The notes under the pieces are model-generated. The model did not search any database and was not told the origin of the DNA. It saw only the letters and a program-made list of their open reading frames with translations. From assembly GCA_047967505.1 (NCBI GenBank), contig CM106539.1: a stretch of DNA of 64,000 bases; one strand, written 5' to 3'. The number at the start of each line of letters is the position of its first letter. Within the stretch, counting starts at the first letter, position 1. Positions 34,401-46,839 of this stretch are shown in pieces. Source of the DNA: Dipteris shenzhenensis. Lineage: Eukaryota; Polypodiophyta; Polypodiopsida; Gleicheniales. The position numbers and the translations under genes were made by a program.

Positions 34401-35333
34401 CCCACAAGAGAACAAGCCCCAACGGCTCCACCTATGAGACAAGGAGGCCTTCCTAGTGGCCTCTCTATTGTTGAGGTGCCTATCCACCGTACCTTTTGGG
34501 CAATTCGAAGGACCTCCAAAAACTCTAAAGTGAAGTGTCTTGGATTCATAGATGGAAAGGTTAAGTGTAATCGATATATACAAAGCAGTTCACAAGGAGT
34601 GGTGGCACCCTGTTTCTACTCTGAACGGCGGCATCCAGGGGTAGGAGGACCAAAAGCACAATGGATGTGGTTTTGTAATGATGATATAACTCATACATGG
34701 CACCTAGATCATAATATCATGCATGTTCCTGAACGTCCATCTGTGTGGAAGGTGGATGTGGAAACAAACATCACAAGTGAGGAGATAGGCAATCTCATCA
34801 AGGCTGGTTTTAGACTGCAAATAGTGGATCAACCCCATGTAAATTGGAGGACACCAAATGTACCTCAAGGATCAGCACCGATGCCAACTAATTTTTGTGA
34901 TGCACATGGAGGGTCGGCATCCATACCAAGGAATTTAGCTCAACACACATTGGTAAGAACCACAAAATGGAGGCATGGCATATCTAAGGAGGCTGCAAAA
35001 AGAATAGCTAGTGCTCAATCTATGCACGTTGTTGTCATGGGAGAAATGACAGTGGAGCTTCTTCATCATAGTATTTTCCATTTGAGAACAACAGGGTCTG
35101 ACAAGGCTCGGATGTCTTACGATGTGCACATCAAGACTGAACCCATGTGTACATGTCCAAATTTTCAAAAAAGAGAGTTGGGTCAAAAACCTTACCTGGC
35201 ATGCAAACATATCTATTACTCTTCATCCGTGTATTGGGATTGGATCCCAAATCAACACATGCTTATTCATCAACCAACCCTTTCCACTATGGATGTTTCA
35301 TCAGTGCTTAGTCGACCTAGGATCAATCCATAG
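31429..35333 (+). pseudogene. Intron-containing MULE transposase
   Basis: Likely start ATG 31429 (MATEEASIEWLIEGVNL), then a disrupted joint and further N-terminal coding to 32140. The zinc-binding block is DGHIWTKPST, ECHRITCPYF and HVGEHQHPV. Introns with GT..AG ends lie at about 32724-32813 and 33125-33220, and from 33694 to the CACAG at 33770. The transposase core is WVQFDHTHRV (Asp), FMSDEAGANW (Asp), RSCLFHWE and LAESMHGSW (Glu). A GRPRK AT-hook-like motif lies near 34210. The SWIM finger is MCTCPNF then YLACKHIYY. It is a divergent homologue of the intronless copy at 16.4-19.5 kb. Stops at 32314, about 34387 and around 31515 make it inactive as read, unless some fall in unrecognised introns. 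Confidence 0.75.
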
Positions 35334-36283
35334 ACCTGAATGCAAAATATAAACTTGGTTGGTGTTATGATAGCCCACTTTTTTATGTGACACTTTTTTT
35401 TGCTCAAAATTTGTTGTGATGAGTCAACACAATGTTCTTAATGTGGAACATTTTACTAATTGCTTTGGCCTTTTCAAATAATAGAACTACATGAAAATTG
35501 GCATATGCTTACTTATGCTACCAAGTCCAAGTTACATTATCAAGATAATTATAATATATTATCAACTTGCTTTACTCTCCCAAATATGGAAAGTAGGTTA
35601 AGTTTCATTTTGGAGATTCTTCCCAAATAGTGGATTTCACAGAGCTATGTTGGCTACCTCTATAAGGGATTGTGGAAAAGATCGCTCGCTTTTTTGGGCC
35701 CGCTCGCTTTTTCTCGCTCGCTCTATCGACTACCCCCAATTATTTGAACATATTTGGATTCATAATGCATGAAAATTGTTAATTCACATGCCACCTTCTC
35801 AATATCCCAATAGAATTATATAATATTAATCCAAATTACAGCACAAATATATCTTTGAATTTATACATTCCAGAATGCAATTCCTTCCCAATGAACCAAA
35901 TTGCCTTCAATTTTTTGATTTCCAAAAATTACTAACACGTTGTTCTTTGTGTTATCTTGAAAAGTCATTTGCAAAGTAAAAACTTGGAAGAGTATCTTTA
36001 TAAGTTAGTGAAAACTTGGACTATGTGGTCAAATTAAACCTTGATCTTTCTATAGATACCCTTTTATAAGTTACTTGTAGTAGTGGTGTGTCCGCTTGCA
36101 AGAAGATTTAATGCTACCTTCTAATGTTGGTTGATTGGTATATATTTTCTTGGAGAGGTATCTCTATCCCAAGCTATCTGCAGCTCCTTGGAGTTGACTG
36201 CAAGGTACTGAAAGACTGAAGGTGGCAGAGAGCATAGACTATTGCACATCCCATGTGGTGGGGACACTAAGGCAATTGACACA
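35334..36283. other. 3' flank of MULE, with conserved terminal motif
   Basis: 35681-35725 reads ATCGCTCGCTTTTTTGGGC, then CGCTCGCTTTTTCTCGCTCG. It is the reverse complement of the motif at 15557-15597 next to the other MULE, and some similarity continues beyond it (CAATTATTTGA). No further gene was seen. Confidence 0.5.
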
Positions 36284-36395
36284 CAGAACCCTGCCATACT
36301 ATTGTTGTGAAACTTTAGGAATCAAGAGTATCATTGTAGAAGCCCGAGCTCATAGAGGATGGCATGTGCACCATTTAGACAAACGATGGGTGTTG
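36284..36395 (+). pseudogene. Copia reverse-transcriptase scrap
   Basis: ETLGIKSIIVEARAHRGW followed by HVHHLDKR resembles the Copia RT segment I..I.A.A...GW.VHH.DV. Only about 30 residues remain, and the conserved Val-Lys-Ser-Ala-Phe-Leu continuation is missing. It is an orphan fragment. Confidence 0.4.
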
Positions 36396-36500
36396 ACACT
36401 ACTGAGTGCAGATATTGTGGTCTCCACTCAGTGTATAGACTCACCTCTACACATCACACATTCATTCACCTTGATTGTAGAGCTTCATTGACATATCACT

Positions 36501-36996
36501 GCAAGCTAAGAATGGCTCTTGGAAGTTTTGTAGCTTGCAAAGCTTTACTGCCGCCGCCTATTAGTTTTGGCACCCTTAGAGAGTTTTCGGCACACCTTGA
36601 TCAACGAGGCATGGCTATTTTTGTCCTTGATGAAAGGGTGGGACGTGATCCTCTCAAGATATGTCTTCCCACACGAAAGGAAGATTGTCATGGATGAAGC
36701 CCATCAAGGGTCTAGAAGCCTAGAGTGTAGCCTCGCCTCTGATACCATCTGACCAAATCAGGAATTCTTACATAGAAAAAGCACCAATTGATAGATTGAA
36801 GAAAGAAATCAAAGCATAAGGAGGCAACAATGACCAACTGGGTACAACCACCCCTTCCCCTAGCTGAGTAGTTGACACTTTCCTATCAAGAGTATTTGAG
36901 ATGTTCCATTAAAGCATAAGGAGCCAAAGTATTGATCTTCTCCTCCAAAATAAGGGATGTCTTCTACATAGCCTCTTTGTGCTTGATTTAATCCAA
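36501..36996 (-). mobile_element. LTR-retroelement end, copy B (LTR + PBS + leader)
   Basis: Same structure as 12141-12634. A 246 bp LTR on the minus strand runs from 36995 (TGGATTAAATC) to 36750 (GATTTGGTCA), then the PBS-like TGGTATCAGAGGC, then the shared leader. The LTR has the same length in both copies. Confidence 0.7.
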
Positions 36997-38691
36997 ACAT
37001 GATTTATGTCCTCTCAAGTTATACAATAGCAAGTTGGCCCATGGCCATATTACATGTGCTATGTGACACCTCAATCGGTACCCTTGCAGTAACTCCAATC
37101 CTCGTCATTAGGTCCATCACATGTACTCAGGCCATAAACGCATTAGTTGTGTTAACAATCCAGTGAATGAATCGCAAATCAATCAATTCTAATAAAATTG
37201 CGCTCAAACTACAATAAGCAAATACAACACCAATGACACTAGTGACATCATTATTAACATGGAATCACCCATAATACTGACCATCTAGCATGGCAAAAAT
37301 AGTGCTCTAGTTATGTGTCCCCAACTAAACCATGCTAGGCATCCACTAGGATCCCCACGGCATCTAGGCTTGTTCTATGGTTTACTTTGCCGTAGTCAAC
37401 ATGACTATGAAATACAATAATATCCATAGCAAGTAATGTAGAAAATAGAAATATGTAACACTATGTCACCTGCTCGATCATGGTAGTCTAACAAGAGAAT
37501 TACATAGACTTATGGTGCATCATAAAGAATACATAATGGTTCTTGCCTTGTCATATTTATTAACAAGAGTGATAGATACAGTGTGACTTTAAATTAAAAG
37601 ATGACATATACTTCCATGCATTGACATGATGCTATTTTCTACAAACATAAAACTACACTTAGCTTGTGTCAGCTTTTGCTTCTTGATGCTACTCTTTTAA
37701 AAGATTTATTCCTTGACTTTTGAGGAATCCTTTTTAAAATCTCATCATGTGATGGCTACTAATTTTTTCTTCAAGATGTTCACCTTTTTGCAACTACTTA
37801 AGGGCATTTATTTTCTACATTCTGGTTAAAGTAGGCTATATATGCATATGCATAGGAGAAAGCATCCTAAAAATAGACTCCATTTGTGTTTGTTTTCCAA
37901 TTTTTATTATATTGGCCTCCTCTAGTATAAATCGCTTCATTGAAACGAGTCAATCACGTGATTGCTTCTCTACACTAAAATCTAGGTGAGAGTGAAATGG
38001 CTGTGAATGACCTTCAATGTACACATAATTGGTATCCAATATAATGATGGCTCCCTTTCCTATAAAAGAATGCCATGCTTTATTCTTTGCTTCTAATTTA
38101 ATGCTACTAGTTCAATCCTCCCTTTAGGTTTCTTATGGCTTCATGTTGAATTTATGGCCCTTATGCTTGTTTTCAAATGAATACCATTGCAAGAACTAAA
38201 GGTTGATCTATAGTGACAAGATCATGGCAAATTGGATTCCTCATAGAGAGCTATCAAGGAGGGAGTTGTTGGTAAGTTGGGTGGAATGATAGGTTTTCAT
38301 GCACTAGGACTAAAGTCTGCATGCAATTTTAAAAAAAGAGGGGGGGGGGGGGGGGAAGTAGTGCATGCAAGGCATGCACATCTATTACGAAGGCAACTAA
38401 CATACATTGTAGCTAGTTGTTATTTAGAGGATGCGTTCAAGCTGTTCACAACGTGCTTTAGCATCATGCGGACTTGGAAGGCCGACTTTGTTAAGGCATG
38501 GTAGTGGGTGTAGAAAACAAGGATGAGGAAAAGCTATATGTGCTTAGAAAAGTCCAAACAAAGCAACTTATCTTAAATAGGTTGTACTAGACTCATGTGT
38601 GTGACTATGGAACTCAACAACAAAGGTAAATTAAGATAGGAATAAGTGAGATGCACATATTGAGAAGAGGGGGGGAGGGGGGGATATAGAA

Positions 38692-38695
<4 letters not shown>

Positions 38696-38764
<69 letters not shown>
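38696..38764. repeat. (GA)n microsatellite
   Basis: Uninterrupted GA dinucleotide run of about 68 bases. Confidence 0.95.
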
Positions 38765-38765
<1 letters not shown>

Positions 38766-39103
38766 AATCTCCCCCTAGTGTTTAGTGTCGGTGTTTATGG
38801 ATAGGACTGTCATAAAAGGATGGAGTAAGTAGTGCCTACGATAAAAAGATTTCTAGTCCATTGAAGTTGACGTTACATTTAAGTTGTCATGCTATAGAAC
38901 ATGCAAGTACCTATCAAACCATAGTTTATGAATAGTGATGGGAGTACCGTGAGGATCCTATGGTAAAAGCAATAAATAGATATAATCAACACACAAAAGA
39001 CCCCACACACACACCTATAAGAGAGAGAGATATACACACAACGAATTCCATCACCCACACACATGGAGTGATGCATGCAAGTGCCCACATGGCTATGAAT
39101 GAA

Positions 39104-39139
<36 letters not shown>

Positions 39140-39959
39140 CTAGCATCGAACTCACACACCCAACCACATGATCTAGAGCCTCGACCAAAGAGTACTTCTA
39201 TTGAATGCTTCATGCTAAGAGCTAGTCAGGATGACTTGCTAGCACATAAGTTGCTTTGCCGTCATTCATCCCTGGACAATAAGCCCTCTTTAATTTTGCG
39301 AAGTTGTCTATTGTGTGACCTGGACAGGTCGTGAAATGTAAGGATCTAGTTGGTACGATAGTTTTTCTTTGAGGCCATCATAGCACAATGATGCCTCTTT
39401 ATTGTAATTTTGAGGGATAGATTTTGAAAAGCAAGTTCATTGGCCATTAATGAGGTGTGATGTATGCCTTGTAAGCGCAAGCGCACACGCACACACACTT
39501 TTTTTTTTTGGTAATTCCGTGCGCGCGCACGCACACATGCATGCGCGCTCCTTTTTTTTGTAAGAAACAATTTTCATTAGAAAAAAAAATACGTTCATAG
39601 TTGTCTCAAAACGAGATACTCTCACACACAATTTTTTTGGGTAAGAACACACGCTTTTTTGTTGTGAAAAGAAAGAACCCCCAACACCACCCCCCCAACC
39701 CCCACCTACACACACACACACACACACACATTTTTATTTTTTTGGGGTGAAAAAAAAACCACACACACACCTACCCACACATCCCCTTCCCCCCTTTCAC
39801 ACATGCACTAGTGCATGTGCATGTGTTCAGAGATGAGTAGGTCAGATTGGGACAATAGAGAGACTCATATGGGCGGCATATGGTAGGGTGCGGGTGTGAG
39901 AGCGTGAGGAGAGAGAGTTGTACCAGGTGGGGGAAGCGAAATGGATTTCAACAGAGATA

Positions 39960-39984
39960 GATATATATATATATATATATATAT
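39960..39984. repeat. (TA)n microsatellite
   Basis: About 25 bases of alternating A and T. Confidence 0.95.
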
Positions 39985-40366
39985 GTCGGTGTGTGGGAAT
40001 GAGTGAGTAATTTTTGAGATTGGGTGTGTGTGGAAGTCATTGAATTGAATGCACACTCATTGAATGAGGGAAGGGGTGCTACATCTGAAGACTTAGGTCA
40101 TCAATCTTATCCAGATATCCAAAAAGGCAAATCAACAAACATTTGTGCGAACAAAGTTTGAAAAAAAAAAAAAAACCATAATAATTAAAGAAAGAAGATC
40201 TAACCGCCCAACAAACTCAAAGAAAAGAAAAGAAAGAAATAAATATTAAAAAATAAAGAAAGACCAACCCCACACGGCTTTAATTAAAAGGCTCGTGTTT
40301 GTTTGAAAAAAGGGAGCAATTTTTTTTTTCAAAAAAAAAAATCCAAATTGAAAATTTGTTTGTTTG

Positions 40367-41510
40367 TTGTTTGTTCTTTCTTCTTATTCTTCAAAGACTC
40401 TGTTTTCCCGTCCAAACTTCCGACCATCTTTCCGTCCAAGCTTCCGTCCATCCATTTTTTCATCCTTCCCTTCATCCATTTGATCCATCCTTTCCGTCCA
40501 CATCCGTCCATCTTCCTCCATCGATCTTATCTTTCAATCCTCTTCCGACTGGATCACTACTTCCGTATCCCATCCGCGTTGGACCGATTCCGTCACCAGT
40601 CCTCCCGCCATCCGTCCTTTTACCTCCGCTGACTTTTTCCGTTTCTTCCCGCGTCATGCTTCCCACATTTTCTTGCCGGCATTCTCCTTGTTGCGCGTGA
40701 GTCGTTGGCCTTCGCATGATCCCACTCAGCTGTCGGAAGAATCCAAGGTAGTAGCGGGCTCATCTCTTTTCTTGAAAGGCTTAAGAAGGCAGAGAAGCAG
40801 ATAGCATCATCAAGATCTGCGCGGAGCCAGTTCGTAGCGCTTGCTTGGAGCATTTCTGAGTTTTCTCCCCGCGCTAGTCGCTGTTCGCTTTCTTGCTTGC
40901 ACTCTAAGGAAGTCGGGTACATTTCCCTCTTTATGCCTTGCTTGCAGTTGCGAATTTGCTTTTGCTTTGCATCTTGCTTTCCCCACTCATTATCAGCACG
41001 CCTGTCGATTGATGTTTCGAACGGTAATGTTTGTTCGCTGGATTTGCGGATTGGCGTCCTTCTTTCTGGGCGAGCAGAAGATTAGAAACTCTCCGTTTTG
41101 GGAGCGGATGCGTTTGGATTTGTTCCTTTATTTGGAACTGCTGCCGTGCGATCTGTCTTCGTCACATTTTATGAGTGCATCTCCGTTTGTGATCTTATGC
41201 GAACGAAATCTTACGAGACATTGATCTGTGGCTTCCCAAAAATTGGCTGCAGGTTTTCCGCTCTCCATAAGCGAGCTCTATAAAATTTCTGTTGAGCTCC
41301 CAGCTCTTAGCAATCCAGATCGGTGTTGCTGCTCTTCGTTTACGCATACGGATTGCGGGTTGCAAAGACTTGCAACGACCACCGTCACACCGTCAGCCTC
41401 ATAGCGACGTGCCGGCTCCCGGTTTTCACGAACGTCTCAAAAATTTCGGAACCGAAAATCCGACTGTTGCTACACACTATTTTTGGAAGACCAAAGAAAA
41501 CGCTTCAGAG
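40367..41510 (+). promoter_or_regulatory. 5' leader and proximal promoter of TPS
   Basis: This region is richer in C+G and CpG than the upstream spacer and contains several upstream ATGs with short frames (for example 40897 and 41098). A leader intron is possible, with donor near 40748 (CAAG|GTAGTA) and acceptor at 41252 (TTGGCTGCAG). The exact transcription start cannot be placed. Part of it (40367-40632) was copied to 12672-12960. Confidence 0.5.
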
Positions 41511-44428
41511 ATGATCTCGAGATCTTACACAAATCTCTTGGACTTGACGTCAAGCTATTCGTTTGCGCTGTCAAGCATGAGCAGAAGTCTTCCCAAAGTG
41601 ATGACCGTGGCGGGTGTCCTTTCGGACTTTCGTGACAATGAGAAGAGCGACAGCGCAGTGGCCTCCGACGCGCCCTCCCCTATATCGCAGGAGCGGACTA
41701 TAATCGTGGCCAACATGCTACCGTTACAAGCAAGGAGATCAGATGGATCCTGGTTGTTCAGCTGGGACGAAGATTCTTTGCTCTTGCACATCAGAAATGG
41801 CCTAACAAAGGGTACCGAACTTATATATGTAGGTTGCTTGAGCGTGGAGGTAGAGTCCTGCGAACAAGATGCAGTGGCTGCAACGCTACTGGAGAAATTC
41901 AACTGTATGCCCGTGTTCGTTGCTTCTGATCTCAGACACAGATACTTCGACCGTTTTTGCAAACAGCAGCTATGGCCGCTCTTTCATTATCTCCTACCTG
42001 TTACTCCCGATCTTGGAGTTCGATTCGACCGCTCTCTCTGGCAAGCCTATGTTTCTGTCAACAAAATGTTTGCCGACAAATTAATGGAAGTCATCAATCC
42101 AGAGGAGGATTTTATTTGGGTACACGACTATCATCTGATGGCCCTTCCCACTTTTCTAAGAAAACGGTTTTACAAGGTGAAGCTGGGTTTTTTCCTTCAC
42201 ACTCCATTTCCGTCTTCAGAGATCTATCGCACCCTACCCGTTCGTGAGGAAATTCTAAGAGGTCTTCTCAACGCAGATTTGATTGGTTTCCACACTTTTG
42301 ACTACGCCAGGCATTTCCTTTCTTGCTGTAGTAGGATGCTCGGACTTGAATTTAAGTCGAAGAGGGGCTACATTGGGTTGGAATACTGTGGGAGAACAGT
42401 AAGCATCAAGATCATGCCTGTGGGTATCCACATGGGTCAATTGATGGATAGTTTGAAGCTGCCAGAAACACAAACTAGAATATGCGGACTCAAGGAACGG
42501 TTCAAAGGCAAAACTGTTCTTCTGGGAGTTGACGAGCTCGACATTTTTAAAGGCATTAGCTTGAAACTTCTTGCATTGGAGCAGCTCTTCATACAGCATC
42601 CTAAATGGAAGGGGAACTTAGTGATGGTACAAATTGCAGCTCCTGCAGACGGCAAGGAAAGTTTGGAAGTACAGGAAGAGATCCACACCACGACGAAGAG
42701 GATCAATGAAGACTTTGGATCAGCAGACTATGAGCCAGTGATGTTGATCGAGAGGCCAGTTTCATTGTACGAGAGAATAGCATACTATACAATTGCAGAA
42801 TGTTGTGTTGTGACAGCAGTCCGGGATGGGTTGAACCTGATTCCTTATGAATATACTGTTTGTAGACAGGGCAGTGCAGATGCCAGCTCCTCATCTGAAG
42901 AGACCACTTCCAAGCAGAGCATGCTTGTTGTTTCTGAGTTTATAGGGTGCTCACCTTCTCTTAGTGGAGCCATTAGGGTGAATCCGTGGAACATTGATGC
43001 TGTGGCAGAAGCCATGAATGCAGCTCTCTCTTTGGCAGGTCCTGAGAAAGAAATGAGGCATGAGAAACATTACAGATATGTAAGCACCCATGATGTAGCC
43101 TATTGGGTGCGGAGCTTCATGGGAGACTTGCAAAGGACTTGCAGGGACCATGCGCAGCACCGTTGCTGGGGTATTGGATTTGGCTTTGGATTCAGAATTG
43201 TTGCTCTGGATCCTAGTTTTCGCAAGCTCTCATTAGAGCATATCATCTCCGCCTTCAAGAGAACAACGAAACGAGTCATTCTACTGGATTATGATGGCAC
43301 CATGATGCCCTGCAACTCTATCGACAAAACTCCAAGTCCTGACATTATCTCGGTTTTGAATGCTTTGTCTCATGACCCTAATAACTTGGTTTTCATAGTG
43401 AGTGGGAGGGGTAGGCATATCCTCAACGACTGGTTTTCTCCATGTAAGAAGCTGGGAATTTCAGCAGAGCATGGTTATTTTAACAGGTGCGAAAATATTC
43501 ACTCTGCATTTTCTCTTATGGTAGAACTTAGAAGGTCAAGCTTGTTATTCTAGACGGTCAAGTCATGGGTGCCTTTGCATCTGGATAGTAGCTTTGTTTA
43601 TCTAGCATTATATTGACATTGGGAACATAAGTGGATGGTTGCTAAGGGATACAGTTGCAAGATTGTTTTCATATGGAGGATAGTTTCTACTTTTAGTTAT
43701 ACAGCTGCTAATATGTGGTCTGCCTTCAGATGGCACCAAGGTGGAGAGTGGGAAACTTCCGTTCGAGTCTCAGACTTCAGTTGGAAAGAGGTTGTTGAAC
43801 CTGTGTTGAGGCGGTACACTGAGAGCACAGATGGCTCGTCAATTGAAGCAAAAGAGAGTGCTTTGGTGTGGCATTATCAGGATGCTGATCCAGACTTTGG
43901 ATCTTGGCAAGCAAAGGAACTTCTAGACCACTTGGAAAGTATTCTGGCTAATAAGCCTGTTGTTGTGAAAAGTGGTCATCAGATAGTCGAAGTCAAGCCT
44001 CAGGTATAGCTTCTATCATTTTGTCATTCCACTCATGGCTACTAGTGTTGATTTCGTCTAGCTCGCTGTGCATTGTTGGGCTTGCACTAAGAGGCTCAAT
44101 TGTCTTGCAGGGCGTGAGCAAGGGTGTGGTAGCTGAAGAACTGTTGCTTTCAATGGTAAGAAGAGGAGAACCTCCAGACTTTGTCCTGTGTGTTGGAGAT
44201 GACAGGTCAGATGAAGACATGTTTGAGACCATTTCGACTGCCATGGCATGTCCTCCACAGATACCCATGGCAGAGGTGTTCGCATGTACCGTTGGCCAGA
44301 AACCCAGTAAAGCAAAGTACTACGTCGAGGACACAGTAGAGGTTCTTAAGATGCTTCAAGGTCTTGCTACATCTTCTGATACCCAAGGCTTGAATGCATC
44401 TCTTCAAGCCACTGGAAGGTTTCGTTAG
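41511..44428 (+). CDS. TPS: Class II trehalose-6-phosphate synthase/phosphatase
   Basis: Exons 41511-43486, 43730-44003 and 44111-44428 join without a frame break into 855 codons, the usual class II length. The start is the ATG giving MISRSYTNLLDL, the conserved class II N-terminus. The upstream frame stays open but has no ATG. A GT20 synthase-like domain (about residues 60-540) has NMLPLQARR, WVHDYHLMALP, HTPFPSSEIYR and GVDELDIFKG. The last has Glu where active class I enzymes have Arg (GVDRLDYIKG). The HAD phosphatase-like domain (about 595-850) keeps LLDYDGT, IVSGRG, SAEHGYF and GDDRSDEDMFE. By family knowledge, class II proteins are mostly not active synthases but act in sugar and SnRK1 signalling in the cytosol. 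Both introns are in the HAD part, with GT..AG borders, and the first splits an Arg codon. It appears intact. Confidence 0.95.
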
Positions 44429-46380
44429 CCTGTAATTGGCTGATGACCTCAATACTATAACAAGCCCCCAAGATAATTGGGCACAGGTTTGATCTCTGCT
44501 TTCGTGGAAAATGTACACCGAATTTTTTGTTTCGAACCTTACTGATACTTTCCCACCTGGTGGGAGTACTGCTTTAATTGGTATGTGGGTTTTGTCACAG
44601 GGGTGTGCTTCAGTAACCCACTGATTTTCTGGGATCTTACATCACTGGTTGTAAAGATTCATTTGTGATCTTTGTTCTTTCTTTGATACATACATTCCGA
44701 GCTCTCTTCTCTTTGTAGTTTGAAACAGTGGAGAAGAGAGCATAAGAAATAGTGTAAATTAATCCCTAAAATATACACGGCCTTTTGTACAGCGTGAGAG
44801 CTCCCTTTACAAAATCACAACCACTAGATGTAGCTGAGTGGCATTATCACAGGATCATTGTTTAGATATGGGACATGCGAAGACCTTGCAAAGCTTGTTT
44901 CCGGAAGTGTCATTCATCTCAAACTTTTTAAGTTGTCCACATGTACATTGCACAGTTCACGTCTGCCTTTTGAAATTGCGACTGGGAATTTCTTTGTTTG
45001 TGAAATAAAGCTTTATGTGGCAAATTGCATAGGAAGCTTTTCTATTAAAAGAGTTTGAACCTTTTGAAAAGATTTTCACCCCTTGGTGACTAACTTATTA
45101 CTGGCGGTAAACTGAAAAATCTAGATGAGAATTTGTACCCGTTAGTGCCTTCCATATAAGAAATGGATTAAAGGATGACCAGTTTACATTTAAAAACCAT
45201 GGTTTCATAGCACCAAAACCATGTTTCACTAAAACCATGGATTTAAACGCATGTTCCACCAATAACATGGTCCAAAACCATGAGCACTCAACTAAATCAC
45301 GAGGAAATAACAGGAACACAAAGAAATGTTTGAGGAAGAGCTGTTTGATTCAAAAAATCAATATCTTATTTAGAAAAAATACTGAGGAGAAATGTCACCA
45401 TGAGAGGATCAACACCATGTTCTCTTGGGAAAGGAAGAGATGTTTGAACTTTAAATTAAAGAATCACGTATCTTATTTTACAAAGATATACGGAATGGGA
45501 AATGCAAGCATGAGAGGGTTAGTAGCATATAGGGAGCAAACTTTATTTTTCTTGAATTAGAAAAGCAAAGGTTCTTTCGAAAAGCAAAAGAATTTATTAT
45601 TACAAGAAGAATTAAGAAGGGGCTTGCAATACAACTAGCTACACGAGTTAAAAAAGGCTATGCCAAATAGACTTTAGGGATCCATAGTAGCTTGCATGGG
45701 GTTGGCATAGTGCAAATGATAATAGGGCAAGCCAATGATATAGGAGTAATCCTATTGATAAAAAATTTAGACTTGCCACAAGTAGACCCAATGTATCAGG
45801 AATGTATCCAAGATACGCATCGGTGGCTTGCATGATAGATCCAGAAAATAGGGAAAGAGAAAGATGTGAGAGTAAACTTGTCTACTAAAAAATCAATTTG
45901 GGCCAAGGCATCCAAGAGATGCATGAGAAGCATCAGTGAAGCATGGGGTTGACATGCCCAAATGAATCTAGCACAGCAATTAATTTTAGTTGAGGTTAGG
46001 ACACTAAGATATATATAGTTTACTTGAGCTTGATGAGGTTAGGGAACTAGGAATTTTATTAAGATAATATACTTAATTAGGTAGAGTTAGTAAAAAAGCT
46101 AGGATATTTAGAAATCAAGAATTAAGCGTAAGTATATATATATACATATAGAAGGTAGACTGGGATATAGTCGAAGTAATTAACAACAAAAAGTAGATTA
46201 AAGAAAGGGGGTCTAGAAGAGAAGATTGAAAAAAGAAAAAAGACAAAGGGAAGGACATAATACTAAACAAATACATTAAACAAAATTAAAAGGAAAAAAT
46301 GAAGACTTAAAATTTTACTAGAAAGGAAAATTGAAGCCAAATTTAGGAATATTAAAAAATAGAATTTAAAAAAAAAAACC
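44429..46380. other. TPS 3' region and AT-rich spacer
   Basis: The TPS 3' untranslated region probably occupies the first few hundred bases. 45195-45285 repeats ACCATGGTTT and AAAACCATG in both orientations. An AATAAA lies at 45003. No gene is seen in the rest. Confidence 0.45.
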
Positions 46381-46384
46381 AAAA

Positions 46385-46484
46385 GAGAGAGAGAGAAGAG
46401 AGAGAGAGAGCGACATGGGGGTCAGGGTCTCTGACCAATAAAGAGGAATGTGAAGAAGAGTGTGCATGCGTGTGTGTGTGTGTG

Positions 46485-46521
<37 letters not shown>

Positions 46522-46759
46522 GGGCAGGGTCTAAATAATAGAGAGGAAGGTGTAGGAAGTGTGTGTGTGTTGGGGGGGGGGGGGGGAGAAAAATATGGGA
46601 AGTGTGTGTGTGGGGGGGGAGGGGAGAAAAATATAGGAAGTGTGTGTGTGTGTGTAAGAATGGATTCCAACTTATCCAACTTACAACAAAGTGGTGGTTT
46701 TGGGGTTAGAGTTAAGGAGAAGTGTGCATGTGCATGTGAAAATATTTTTTGAGAAAAAT

Positions 46760-46825
<66 letters not shown>
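46385..46825. repeat. Composite (GA)n / (GT)n / poly-G microsatellites
   Basis: Alternating GAGAGA, GTGTGT and G runs, including GTGTGTGTTGGGGGGGGG. A diverged internal duplication carries AAAAATAT(G/A)GGAAGTGTGTGTG. The ORFs here are artefacts. Confidence 0.9.
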
Positions 46826-46839
46826 AGGGAGGAAGGAAA

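Larger units (their letters stand above)
36997..40366. other. Microsatellite-rich spacer upstream of TPS
   Basis: No gene recognised. Contains a poly-G run (about 38341-38356), (GA)n at 38696-38764 and about 39105-39137, CA-rich and G/C-rich runs at 39480-39790, (TA)n at 39960-39984 and several poly-A/T runs. The segment is absent between the corresponding parts of the duplicated locus at 12.1-12.96 kb. Confidence 0.6.

Noticed and set aside
41292-41510. N-terminal extension of the TPS open frame
   Set aside because: No ATG in the extension, and the protein starting MISRSYTNLLDL at 41511 matches the conserved class II start.
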